Shown: positions 17,836 through 25,837 of the stretch, in pieces | Layout of the letters: every line of letters begins with the position of its first letter | Position numbering within the stretch: position 1 is the stretch's first letter | NCBI RefSeq assembly: GCF_023614235.1 | Contig: NZ_CP094264.1 | Span: 2,418,001 to 2,482,000, forward strand | DNA length: 64,000 nucleotides | Direction: 5' to 3' | From: Streptomyces sp. MRC013 | Lineage (GTDB): Bacteria > Actinomycetota > Actinomycetes > Streptomycetales > Streptomycetaceae | Translations under genes and position numbers: made by a program | The notes under the pieces: model-generated | Database searches by the model: none | What the model was told of the DNA's origin: nothing | What the model saw: only the letters and a program-made list of their open reading frames with translations

Positions 17836-18798
17836 ATGGGGAATCAGGAGGGGGTGTTTCCGCACCGGGTGCGCGATACCGCAGAGTTCGTGGCTTTGAT
17901 GCGGGACCTGAAAGAACGCTCGGGACTGACGTACCGGCAGCTGGAGGAACGTGCTGCCGAACGGGGCGAGGTGCTGGCGCGCAGCACGCTGGCCGACGCG
18001 TTGACCGGCAGGACGGCGCCGCGCCCGGAATTGCTGACCGCATTCGTCCGGGCCTGCGGTGAAGAGGACCGGCTGCACATGTGGCTCGCGGCGCGGGAGC
18101 AGGCCGTCGGTTCGCAGCGCGCGGACACCGGTGGGCCGGGTCTCCTCCGGGACGCCCCGCCGGGGAAGGCCGCCGGGAGGCGTGTGGCCGCGGTGGCGAC
18201 GGCGGCCGCGCTGCTGGGCGGCGTCGGCGTGTGGCTGGTGACCGCTTCGGGCGGGGAACCCGCCGGGGACGGCATCGTCCGCGGCGCGGAATCCGTCTCC
18301 CCCGCTCCCGGGGCGGACCCGCTGTCCGGCTGGGTGCGCATCCGGCCGGCGACGGCTCCGGGGCTGTGCCTGACCGACGGGCGGGTCCGGGACCGGCGGT
18401 ACACGCCCCTGGTGGCCGTGCAGCGGCCGTGCGACCGGGTCGCGCCGCAGGGCACCCTGCTGGAACCGGTCGGCGGGAACGCCTACCGGATCCAGTGGCA
18501 CCACCCCGACTACGGAAAGGGCTGCCTGAGGGTCCTGCCCGGGGAGCCGGTGCGGGACTGCTGGAGCCCCACGACGACTGCGCCCGGGGCAGCCGCTTCC
18601 ACGTCGAGCCCTCCGGGCCCCGGGGAGGCGGCGGATACGTCTTCCGCGTGGACGGCCACGGGTGCGTGGGCATCAGGGGATCCGACCCCTCCGAAGGGGC
18701 CGAGGCCACCGTGGAGCGCTGCACGGGGAAGGGCGGCCAGGTGTTCGCCGTCGAATCCGCGGGGTGACGGAGCGGCGGCGGTCACGCCGGAGCCGTAG
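17836..18798 (+). CDS. Membrane-anchored HTH protein with extracellular C-terminal domain, probably frameshifted
   Basis: The N-terminal ~100 residues contain an XRE-like helix-turn-helix (LTYRQLEERAAERGEVLARSTLADALTG). One membrane helix (AAVATAAALLGGVGVWLVTA, about 120-140) follows, then an exported domain (WVRIRPATAPGLCLTDGR, IQWHHPDYGKGCLRV). This layout, DNA binding inside and ligand sensing outside, recurs in Streptomyces. The C-terminus breaks: near 18553-18556 (GCGGGAC) the family-like sequence continues one frame over (LLEPHDDCARGSRFHVEPSG...GQVFAVESAG) and would stop at 18767. One missing G would explain it. As written, the frame runs into Thr/Pro-rich sequence ending at 18798. Confidence 0.72.
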   Translation: MGNQEGVFPHRVRDTAEFVALMRDLKERSGLTYRQLEERAAERGEVLARSTLADALTGRTAPRPELLTAFVRACGEEDRLHMWLAAREQAVGSQRADTGGPGLLRDAPPGKAAGRRVAAVATAAALLGGVGVWLVTASGGEPAGDGIVRGAESVSPAPGADPLSGWVRIRPATAPGLCLTDGRVRDRRYTPLVAVQRPCDRVAPQGTLLEPVGGNAYRIQWHHPDYGKGCLRVLPGEPVRDCWSPTTTAPGAAASTSSPPGPGEAADTSSAWTATGAWASGDPTPPKGPRPPWSAARGRAARCSPSNPRGDGAAAVTPEP

Positions 18799-18962
18799 TA
18801 CGACGAGGACGTAGGACGACGAGACCGTAGGACCACAAGGCCGCGGCACCACGAGACCGCAGTACTACGAGACCGCAGGACCACAAGGCCGCGGCACCAC
18901 GAGACCGCAGTACTACGAGACCGCAGTACTACGAGACCGCGGCACCACGAGACCGCGGAGCG
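18799..18962. repeat. 16-bp tandem minisatellite, about ten copies
   Basis: Units of ACGAGACCGCAGTACT or variants (ACAAGGCCGCGGCACC) recur with exact 16-bp phasing; the GAGACC/AAGGCC core is at 18805, 18821, 18837, 18853, 18869, 18885, 18901, 18917, 18933 and 18949. It lies between the convergent HTH-membrane and RsbW-like genes. The unit is not a multiple of three, so it is not coding. Confidence 0.93.
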
Positions 18963-19002
18963 AGCACCCGGAGGTCCCGGCCCCGGTCACCGCGGCCGTT
19001 CC

Positions 19003-19539
19003 TCACGGGCGGGCCGGCGCCCCGACGGGCACCTCCGCCCACACCGTCTTCCCCACGGACCGGCGGGGCGCCCATCCCCAGCGCGCGGCCAGGACGTCCA
19101 CCAGGAACAGCCCCCGGCCGGACTCGTCCTCGGGGTACGACGAGGGCGGGGCCTCGGGCGGCCGCTTCGCGGAGGCGGCGTCCGCGACCTCGACGCGCAC
19201 CAGGCCCGCAGTCGCGTCGAGGGCGAGCCGGAGGCCGAAGTCCCGTCCGTGGACCCGGCCGTGGCGTACGGCGTTCGCCGCGAGCTCTCCGACGACGAGG
19301 GCGACCGCGTGCGAGGCGTCCGACGCCGGCGGATGGCCCCACTCCGCCATGTGCCGGACGGCGAGGTGCCGGGCCAGCCGCGCACCTCGCGACGTGGCGG
19401 CGAACCGCCGCATCGGCACGGTCGGTTCACCGGTCCCCTCGTCACGGGTGGCGTCCTCCGCCGCGAGGCGCGTGACGCTCCGCGGGGGCGCGGTGCTCCG
19501 CAGGGGCTCGTCCCCCAGGGTCGTCGTTCCTGTCAGCAC
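19003..19539 (-). CDS. RsbW-like ATP-binding (HATPase_c_2) regulatory protein
   Basis: 178-aa anti-sigma-factor-type kinase fold. The N-box is VVGELAANAVRHGRV, the G1-like segment is VRVEVADAA, and the G2 region is ESGRGLFLVDVLAARWGW. Numerous such single-domain proteins in Streptomyces sit beside HTH/DUF397 gene pairs, as here. The cognate sigma or anti-anti-sigma partner is not in the window. The ATG 19539 start gives a disordered ~40-residue lead; MRRFAATSRGARL is an alternative start. Divergent from the HTH gene across 146 bp. Confidence 0.85.
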   Translation of the reverse strand: MLTGTTTLGDEPLRSTAPPRSVTRLAAEDATRDEGTGEPTVPMRRFAATSRGARLARHLAVRHMAEWGHPPASDASHAVALVVGELAANAVRHGRVHGRDFGLRLALDATAGLVRVEVADAASAKRPPEAPPSSYPEDESGRGLFLVDVLAARWGWAPRRSVGKTVWAEVPVGAPARP

Positions 19540-19685
19540 GGCCTGTCCGTCCCTCTCCGTCGAGCCGAGGCATCCGATGGCGTGAGCGAGTCGTCACGTT
19601 CCGTACTCAAGAGTCGGTCGATCCCCCTACGCTCTCCAGGTGACGCAGCCTTACTTTTCAGTCCGTAAGGAATGGAAGTGACGTT

Positions 19686-20630
19686 TTGGCCAAGGAAATC
19701 GACCCCAGCGCGTCGATGGCGGCACTGTTCGGCGCACGGGTGCGCAGGCTCCGCACGGCGGCCGGACTGACCCAGGCCGAACTCGGTGCGAGGGCGCACG
19801 TGGTGAGCACGCGGATCACGCAGATCGAGCGGGCGTCCGGGGCGAAGCCGACGCTGGAGCTGGCCCGCGCGCTGGACGCGGCCCTCGACGCGGACGACCT
19901 GCTGGTCGAGTTGTGGCCGTACGTGCACCGGGAGGCGTTCCCGGACTGGTCGCGGAAGTTCATGGAGTACGCGGAGCGGGCGGTGGCCTTCCGCGAGTAC
20001 GCGGCCCACGTGGTGCCGGGGTTGTTGCAGACGGAGGACTACGCGCGGGCGGTGCTCGGTCTGGACGCGCTGCTGAACGGCGAGGAACAGCTGCAGGAAC
20101 GCGTCGTGGCCCGTATGGGGCGACAGGAAAGACTGGATTCACCCGACCGGCCGGAACTGTGCGTAATCCTGGACGAGGCGGTACTGAGGCGTCCCATCGG
20201 CGGCCGCGCCGTCATGCGGGGGCAGTTGGAGCGGCTGCTCGACTCCGCCGGGAAACGCCGCGTCACCGTACAGGTACTCCCCTTTGACCAGGGCGGACAC
20301 GAGGCGATGGGCGGTTCGCTGACGGTCCTGACCCTGCCGGACGGCTCGGAGGTGGCCTACACGGAAGGGTCGCACTACGGCCAGCTCGTCGAGGAACCGT
20401 GCAACGTCAGCCGCTACAAAGTGATTTACGATCAGTTACGGGTGGCAGCTCTGCCCCCGCTCATGTCGCTCGACATGATCCGATCCGTGATGGAGGACAA
20501 CCACCGTGGAGCGAAGGTTCCGTCCCGATCTGAACGGCGCCGTGTGGCGCAGGAGCAGCTACAGCAATCAGGCGGGCGGCAACTGCGTGGAGGTGGCCGA
20601 CGGGTTCCGGGCCGTCGTCCCCGTCCGTGA
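19686..20630 (+). CDS. HTH (XRE) regulator with DUF5753 domain, WhiJ-like
   Basis: 314 aa as read from TTG 19686 (GGAAG 7 nt upstream). Residues ~15-70 form an XRE helix-turn-helix (GLTQAELGARAHVVSTRITQIERASG). A DUF5753 domain follows (FMEYAERAVAFREYAAHVVPGLLQTEDYARAVL ... PIGGRAVMRGQLERLL ... VQVLPFDQGGHEAMGG). This architecture plus a downstream DUF397 gene defines the WhiJ-type modules that influence development in streptomycetes. The last ~42 residues overlap the DUF397 gene in another frame and are Arg/Gly/Gln-rich, so the native stop may have been lost. Confidence 0.86.
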   Translation: MAKEIDPSASMAALFGARVRRLRTAAGLTQAELGARAHVVSTRITQIERASGAKPTLELARALDAALDADDLLVELWPYVHREAFPDWSRKFMEYAERAVAFREYAAHVVPGLLQTEDYARAVLGLDALLNGEEQLQERVVARMGRQERLDSPDRPELCVILDEAVLRRPIGGRAVMRGQLERLLDSAGKRRVTVQVLPFDQGGHEAMGGSLTVLTLPDGSEVAYTEGSHYGQLVEEPCNVSRYKVIYDQLRVAALPPLMSLDMIRSVMEDNHRGAKVPSRSERRRVAQEQLQQSGGRQLRGGGRRVPGRRPRP

Positions 20631-20724
20631 CAGCAAGGTTCCGTACGGCGCGGCGCTGTGCTTCCGGACCGCTGCCTGGACCGCGTTCGTGGGCGGGGTG
20701 AAGTCCGGGCGGCACCGCCCCTGA
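20506..20724 (+). CDS. DUF397 small protein (WhiJ-module partner)
   Basis: 72-aa DUF397 protein: VWRRSSYSNQAGGNCVEVADG, then VPVRDSKVPYGAALCFRTAAWTAFV. These are the two conserved blocks of the family. GTG 20506 starts inside the 3' part of the HTH gene, overlapping it by 125 bp. DUF397 proteins are thought to act with the adjacent HTH protein. Confidence 0.88.
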   Translation: MERRFRPDLNGAVWRRSSYSNQAGGNCVEVADGFRAVVPVRDSKVPYGAALCFRTAAWTAFVGGVKSGRHRP

Positions 20725-20952
20725 GCCGTCCGCGTCGCGGTGGACCGCGGTGTCGCGCGGAAGGCCGCCGCGGTGGCGGAAGGGCACGGCGGGCCGCACC
20801 GGTCGCCGCGGCGGGCCTCCCCGTCCCCGGCGCTTCCGGGTACTTCCGGCACTTCCCGGCGCCTCCCGCCCGGTCCGCCGGACTGCCGGTCCGCCGGCGC
20901 GTACGACGGCTCCGGGCCGGGAGGGCGGGGCGTACCGCGCGCCGCCCCGTAC

Positions 20953-21993
20953 TCAGCTCCGGCGCGTGGAGCGGCGCACGGCCACGGTGCACGGGACGAC
21001 CACGTTGTCGGGCTGCTTGCCGTCGAGCACGTCGATCAGCGTGGCCACGCACTCGACGCCCAGTTGACGGGCGTCCAGGCTGAGGGCGGTCAGGGGGACC
21101 TCCCAGTCGGCCGACCCGCCGGGCTGGTCGCTCGCCCGCATCACGCTGATCATGAGGTCGTCGGGGACGGCCAGACCCAGCCGGCGGGCGGCCACGACGA
21201 GGGCCTGCCCGTAGGTCTCGTTGAGGCAGTGCACGGCGTCGGGGCGGCCGGGCGCGGTCAGCAGGCGGAGGGCCGCCTCGACCGGGTCCTCCGTGGCGGC
21301 GGGGGTTTCGATGAGGGGGTCCTGCCCCGTCCCGGCGCACCACCGGCGGTAGAGGCGCTCGCAGTCCTGGGTGTAGGCGTCGGGCTCGAAGCCGGAGAGG
21401 AGACCGACGCGGGCGGCGCCGGCCTCCCGCAGGTGGGCGAGGATCTCGGTCATGCCCTGTTCGATGTCGCTCTCCACGGTGGGGACGCCGTCGTATCCCG
21501 GATCGATGGGGCGTCCGTCGGTGACCACGGGCATGCCGTGGCGCGCGCAGTCGGCGAGCAGCGGATCGTCCCGTACGGGGTCGACGATGATCAGCCCGTC
21601 CATGGGGACGCGGGCCCACAGGCCGGAGGCCGGGTCGCCGGGGACGACCACGAGGGCGTAGTCCCGTTCCACCGCGGCCATGGTGGCGCCCGCGGCGAAG
21701 GCGGCGTAGTAGGGGCGGTAGGTGCCGGCCCAGGGGAGGTCCGCCATGTGGCCGACGACGAGTCCCAGGATGCCGACGCGCCCGGAGACCAGGCCCCGGG
21801 CGACGGGGTCGGGCCGGTAGCCGAGCTCCGCCGCGGCGCGGCGCACCCGTTCGCGGGTGGCCGGTGCGATCTGCCCCTTGCCGCGCAGGGCGTGGGAGAC
21901 GGTGGTGATGGACAGGCCGGTCGCCTCCGCCACGTCGCGGATGCGGACGCGCCGTCCCACCCCCTTCGAGTGTGCCGGTGTACGGCTGGTCAT
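20953..21993 (-). CDS. LacI-family transcriptional regulator
   Basis: 346-aa repressor. The LacI headpiece is VRIRDVAEATGLSITTVSHALRG with hinge helix ERVRRAAAELGYRPDPVARGL, then a periplasmic-binding-like sensor (GILGLVVGHMADLPW ... DGLIIVDPVRDD ... AVHCLNETYGQAL). It starts at ATG 21993; the frame extends further upstream without family similarity. It is divergent from an amino-acid-type ABC operon, and two LacI-type palindromes lie between the two, so it very likely controls itself and the operon. The ligand is unknown. Confidence 0.92.
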   Translation of the reverse strand: MTSRTPAHSKGVGRRVRIRDVAEATGLSITTVSHALRGKGQIAPATRERVRRAAAELGYRPDPVARGLVSGRVGILGLVVGHMADLPWAGTYRPYYAAFAAGATMAAVERDYALVVVPGDPASGLWARVPMDGLIIVDPVRDDPLLADCARHGMPVVTDGRPIDPGYDGVPTVESDIEQGMTEILAHLREAGAARVGLLSGFEPDAYTQDCERLYRRWCAGTGQDPLIETPAATEDPVEAALRLLTAPGRPDAVHCLNETYGQALVVAARRLGLAVPDDLMISVMRASDQPGGSADWEVPLTALSLDARQLGVECVATLIDVLDGKQPDNVVVPCTVAVRRSTRRS

Positions 21994-22072
21994 GCCTGTG
22001 CGGCCCTCCCTCTTGGCCCCGGCGCGGCCCCGCTGCGCGGGTCCGCAGCAGACCGCCCCCCGACTCCCCCGC

Positions 22073-22086
22073 CCAAAACGTTTTGG
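22073..22086. promoter_or_regulatory. LacI-type operator 1
   Basis: Perfect 14-bp palindrome CCAAAACGTTTTGG, with the central CG of LacI/GalR-family sites. It is 87 bp upstream of the lacI-type start codon. Confidence 0.88.
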
Positions 22087-22105
22087 TATCGCCGGCCTCG
22101 ACCTA

Positions 22106-22135
22106 TTGACGCGCCCGAAACGTTTTGGGCACTGT
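22106..22135 (+). promoter_or_regulatory. Likely promoter of the ABC operon
   Basis: A -35-like TTGACG at 22106 is followed 18 bp later by a weak -10-like CACTGT. Operator 2 lies exactly in the spacer, so bound repressor would occlude RNA polymerase. The start codon is ~40 bp downstream. Confidence 0.5.
22115..22128. promoter_or_regulatory. LacI-type operator 2
   Basis: CCGAAACGTTTTGG, one mismatch from operator 1. Centre-to-centre distance is 42 bp, about four helical turns, so both sites face the same side of the DNA and cooperative binding is possible. Confidence 0.85.
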
Positions 22136-22174
22136 AGCGCACCACCGGTTCCCGGCACTCCCCCTAGGAGCTCC

Positions 22175-23077
22175 ATGCGCCCCCTCCGCCCCTTCGCCGT
22201 GCCCGCGCTCGGCACCGTGCTGCTCGCCGCCCTCACCGCCTGCGGCGGTTCCCCGTCCGGCGGCGGCGACTCCACGGCCCACACCACCGACTCCAAGGGC
22301 TCCCGTACCTACGGCCGGTGCCAGGTGACCGGCGTCCCCGGCTCGATCACCCTCAAGACGGTCGAGAAGGACACCCTCACCGTCGTCGGCGACCTGCCCA
22401 CCCCCGGCTGGTGGAACGGCGACACCGTCGCCCAGATCGACGACGGCTACGAGTACTGCATGGCCGCGAACCTCGCCTACCGGGCCGGCCTGCCCCGGCT
22501 CACCGTGCGCAACGTGCCCTTCGACGCCCTCGTCGCCGGCAAGGCGAACGACTTCGACCTGGCGCTCGCGGAGATATCCATCACCGACGAGCGCCGCGAG
22601 GTCGTCGACTTCTCCACCCCCTACTTCGCCTCCAACATCGGCGTCCTGGTGAAGGCGGGCTCCAAGGTCACCGAGACCGCCATCGGGGACCTGCAGCTCG
22701 GCGTGAAGCAGGGCACCACCGGGGCCGACTTCGTCCGCGACCGCCTGCGCCCGAAGAAGGCGCCGAAGGTGTTCGCGAAGGACGCCGAGCTGCAGGCCGC
22801 CGTCCAGGCCGGCCTGGTCGACGCCGCGCTCACCGACGTCGCGATCGTGCTGGGCAAGGCGAACGAGTCCAAGGGCAGGCTCCGGGTGGTCGGCCAGTAC
22901 GAGACCGGTGAGTCCTACGGGGCGATCTACCCCAAGAACAGCGCGAACGCCTCCGCGCTCGACACGGCGATCGAGGGACTGAAGAAGGACGGCACGCTCG
23001 CCCGGCTCGGCTCGACCTACCTCACCAAGGCCTTCGGCGGAGACCCGGAGTCGATCCCGCTGTGGAGCGCCAAGTGA
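22175..23077 (+). CDS. ABC transporter substrate-binding lipoprotein (amino-acid type)
   Basis: 300-aa family 3 solute-binding protein. The lipobox LTAC places the lipidated Cys at residue 23. The family pattern appears as GYEYCMAANLAYRAG, FDLALAEISITDERREVVDFSTPYF, and LQLGVKQGTTGADFV. RBS TAGGAG ends 4 nt before ATG 22175. It is the first gene of an operon with permease, ATPase and amidotransferase. The ligand is probably a polar amino acid or related amine; the LacI control is unusual for this class. Confidence 0.9.
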   Translation: MRPLRPFAVPALGTVLLAALTACGGSPSGGGDSTAHTTDSKGSRTYGRCQVTGVPGSITLKTVEKDTLTVVGDLPTPGWWNGDTVAQIDDGYEYCMAANLAYRAGLPRLTVRNVPFDALVAGKANDFDLALAEISITDERREVVDFSTPYFASNIGVLVKAGSKVTETAIGDLQLGVKQGTTGADFVRDRLRPKKAPKVFAKDAELQAAVQAGLVDAALTDVAIVLGKANESKGRLRVVGQYETGESYGAIYPKNSANASALDTAIEGLKKDGTLARLGSTYLTKAFGGDPESIPLWSAK

Positions 23078-24171
23078 CCCTGACCTCCGACCTGCCGGCG
23101 GCCGGGGAGAAGGAGCCGCCGAAGAGCGCGCCGCCCCCACCGGCCCTGCCGCTGGCCGCCACCGCGGTGGCGGCCGTCCTGGCCACGGTGGCGCTGACCG
23201 CCGCCACCGCGGTGACGGTCGCCCGGGTGCTGCCCCGCACGCCGGTGCTCCTCGGCGCCGCCGCGGTGGCCGCCGCGGTGCTCGTCCTGCTCGGGCCCGC
23301 GGTACGGGCGGTGCGCTCGGCGCGCGCCGCCGCCGCGGACTGGGGCGGGGGACGGCACGCCGACGCCCGGCGGGCCGCCTCCGAGGCCCGCGAGGACGCC
23401 TGGACCGCCCTCGGCTGGTGCCTGGCCGCGCTGGTGCTGCTCGGCTCCGTGTGGTTCCTGTGCAGCAACGACCGCGCCGTGCAGCACACCTTCTTCGACG
23501 GCCGGGTCATCGGCCTCAGCTTCCGGGAGATCGCGTCCGCCTTCGGCACCAACCTCTTCATCGCCGTCGTCGCGCAGGTCCTGATCCTCGCCTGGGGTCT
23601 GGCGCTGGCCCTGGCCCGCATGGCACCGGGCCGGGCCGGCCGGCCGCTGCGCCTCCTGGCCACCGCCTACATCGACGCCTTCCGCGCCGTCCCGGCGATC
23701 ATCGTCATCTATCTGATCGGCTTCGGACTGCCGCTCACCGAGGTCCCCTTCCTGAGCTCGCTCGGCCCGGTCTGGTTCGCGATCCTCGCCCTCACCCTCA
23801 CCTACGGCGCGTACGTCGCCGAGGTCTTCCGGGCCGGCATCGAGTCCGTCGACCCGGGCCAGACCGCCGCCGCCCGCTCCCTCGGCCTGTCGCGCGGCGC
23901 CACGCTGCGGCACGTGGTGCTGCCCCAGGCGACCCGCCGCGTCGTCCCTCCGCTGCTCAACGACTTCATCAGTCTGCAGAAGGACACCGCCCTGGTGAAC
24001 GTCATCGGCACGATCGACGCCTTCAACCAGTCGAAGATCTACGCGTCCAACCACTTCAACCTCTCCTCGGTCACCGTGGTCGCGGCGCTGTTCGTCCTCA
24101 TCACGATCCCGCAGGCACGGCTGGTGGACCGGCTGGTCGCCCGGGGCCGGCGACGCGGCAAGGGAGCCTGA
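23074..24171 (+). CDS. ABC transporter permease (polar amino acid type)
   Basis: 365-aa permease. The N-terminal ~130 residues hold two hydrophobic helices (LAATAVAAVLATVALTAAT and VLLGAAAVAAAVLVLLG) and a charged loop, an extension beyond the core. The HisMQ-type core follows with the EAA loop EVFRAGIESVDPGQTAAARSLGLS and a coupling end LVNVIGTID. GTG 23074 overlaps the binding-protein stop (GTGA). A single permease implies a homodimer. Confidence 0.9.
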   Translation: MTLTSDLPAAGEKEPPKSAPPPPALPLAATAVAAVLATVALTAATAVTVARVLPRTPVLLGAAAVAAAVLVLLGPAVRAVRSARAAAADWGGGRHADARRAASEAREDAWTALGWCLAALVLLGSVWFLCSNDRAVQHTFFDGRVIGLSFREIASAFGTNLFIAVVAQVLILAWGLALALARMAPGRAGRPLRLLATAYIDAFRAVPAIIVIYLIGFGLPLTEVPFLSSLGPVWFAILALTLTYGAYVAEVFRAGIESVDPGQTAAARSLGLSRGATLRHVVLPQATRRVVPPLLNDFISLQKDTALVNVIGTIDAFNQSKIYASNHFNLSSVTVVAALFVLITIPQARLVDRLVARGRRRGKGA

Positions 24172-24172
24172 C

Positions 24173-24916
24173 GTGCCCTTCATGGAGATCGACGCCGTCC
24201 ACAAGAGCTACGGCGGCACACCGGTCCTGCGCGGCATCGACCTGGACGTCGAACAACACCAGGTCGTGACCCTGATCGGCGCCTCCGGCAGCGGCAAGTC
24301 GACGCTGCTGCGGTGCATCAACGGCCTGGAGGACATCAGTGCGGGCGAGATACGGGTCGGCGGCGAGACCGCGTCGGGCCGCGGCACCGACCTGGACCGG
24401 TTGCGCCGCGACGTCGGCATGGTGTTCCAGCACTTCAACCTCTTCCCGCACATGAGCGTCGTGCGCAACGTCGCTCTCGCCCCGATGAGGGTGGCGGGAG
24501 TACCCCGCGCCGAGGCGGAGGAACGCGCCCGCGTGCTCCTGGACCGCGTCGGCCTCGCCGACAAGGCCGACCGCATGCCCGACCAGCTCTCCGGCGGCCA
24601 GCAGCAGCGCGTGGCCATCGTCCGGGCGCTGGCCACCCGGCCGCGGGCCCTGCTCCTGGACGAGATCACCTCCGCCCTCGACCCCGAACTCGTCGCCGAG
24701 GTCCTCGCCATCGTCCGCGAACTCGCCCACAGCGGCATGACCATGCTGCTGGCCACCCACGAGATGGGCTTCGCCCGGGAGGTGTCGCACAAGGTGTGCT
24801 TCCTGCACCAGGGCGTGCTGCTGGAGGAGGGACCGCCCGAGCAGATCTTCGGCGACCCGCAGCAGGAGCGCACCCGCGCCTTCCTGCGCCGCATCGTCGA
24901 GGCGGGGCGGTTGTGA
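24173..24916 (+). CDS. ABC transporter ATP-binding protein (polar amino acid type)
   Basis: 247-aa ATPase. Walker A GASGSGKSTLLRCI, Q-loop VFQHFNLFPHMSV, signature LSGGQQQRVAIVRAL, Walker B LLLDEITSALDP and switch His in ATHEMGF. All are typical of GlnQ-like ATPases. GTG 24173 starts one base after the permease stop; ATG 24182 is an alternative. Overlaps the next gene by 4 bp. Confidence 0.94.
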   Translation: MPFMEIDAVHKSYGGTPVLRGIDLDVEQHQVVTLIGASGSGKSTLLRCINGLEDISAGEIRVGGETASGRGTDLDRLRRDVGMVFQHFNLFPHMSVVRNVALAPMRVAGVPRAEAEERARVLLDRVGLADKADRMPDQLSGGQQQRVAIVRALATRPRALLLDEITSALDPELVAEVLAIVRELAHSGMTMLLATHEMGFAREVSHKVCFLHQGVLLEEGPPEQIFGDPQQERTRAFLRRIVEAGRL

Positions 24917-25659
24917 GCGGGCCCCGCGTGCTCGTCGTGGAGCACGAGGACGGTACGGGCCCGGCCCGGGTCGGCGAGCGCCTCACCGCGCGGGGGCTCC
25001 GCCTCGCCCTGTGCCGCCCCTGGGCGGGCGACGCGCTCCCCGCGGCACTGGACGCCTTCGACGGACTGCTCGTCCTCGGCGGCTCCATGGGCCCCCACGA
25101 CGAGGACCGGGCTCCCTGGCTGCCCGCGGTGGGCGGCCTGCTGCGCCAGGCCGTCGCGAGGGACCTGCCGACCCTGGGCATCTGCCTCGGCATGGAGCTG
25201 CTCACCGTGGCCTGCGGAGGCACCGTCGGCCGCTCCGCGCGGCCGGAGGTCGGCCTGTGCGACCTGACCGCCCTGCCGCACGCCTCGCGCGACGAGCTGT
25301 TCGCCCCCCTCGCGAACGGCGACACGCCCCTGTGCGCCGTGCAGTGGCACTGGGAGGAGTCATCCGTCCTGCCCGAGGGCGCCGTCCCCCTCCTCACCAG
25401 CGAACGCTGCGCCCACCAGGCGTACCGCATCGGGACGGCGGTGTGGGGCGTCCAGTTCCACCCCGAGGTGCTGGCCGGGGACATCGCGACCTGGGGCACC
25501 GACGACGACGGCCCGCTGAGGTCACTGGGCGTCGACCCGCCCTCGGTCGTCGCCCGGGTGGCCCGGGAGGAGGAGCGGCTGCGCGCGTTGTGGGGCTCCT
25601 TCGCCGAGCGGTGGGGCGGCATCGTGGCGGCACGCGGATCGGCACCGGCCCGCCGGTGA
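24913..25659 (+). CDS. Class I glutamine amidotransferase-like protein
   Basis: 248-aa GATase1 domain protein. The nucleophile elbow is LGICLGMELL, and the His/Glu pair is in VQFHPEV, so the triad is intact. It resembles GuaA-like stand-alone amidotransferases and gamma-glutamyl hydrolases such as PuuD. GTG 24913 overlaps the ATPase stop (GTGA), so it is the last gene of the LacI-controlled operon. It probably acts on the imported amino-acid or gamma-glutamyl compound; this is inference. Confidence 0.85.
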   Translation: MSGPRVLVVEHEDGTGPARVGERLTARGLRLALCRPWAGDALPAALDAFDGLLVLGGSMGPHDEDRAPWLPAVGGLLRQAVARDLPTLGICLGMELLTVACGGTVGRSARPEVGLCDLTALPHASRDELFAPLANGDTPLCAVQWHWEESSVLPEGAVPLLTSERCAHQAYRIGTAVWGVQFHPEVLAGDIATWGTDDDGPLRSLGVDPPSVVARVAREEERLRALWGSFAERWGGIVAARGSAPARR

Positions 25660-25668
25660 CGGGAGCGC

Positions 25669-25713
25669 CCGCCGGTGACGGCGCCGCCGGGCCCGCGGCG
25701 CCGGCACCGGCGG
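25669..25713. terminator. Bidirectional hairpin terminator
   Basis: 19-bp stem with one mismatch (CCGCCGGTGACGGCGCCGC against GCGGCGCCGGCACCGGCGG, loop CGGGCCC), 10 bp after the amidotransferase stop. It lies between convergent genes. Confidence 0.82.
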
Positions 25714-25837
25714 GTGCGTCGTGGCGCGGGTCGGCCCCGGGCGGGCACCGGTGCGCCGGCCCCGTCCGCGGGCGTCTCCGGCGCCGGACGCGGTCGTCGG
25801 CCCCCGCCCGGGGGGGGCCGGGCAGGTGCCCCGGTGC

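Noticed and set aside
18799..18962. CRISPR array
   Set aside because: The 16-bp units are head-to-tail without spacers, and no cas gene is present.
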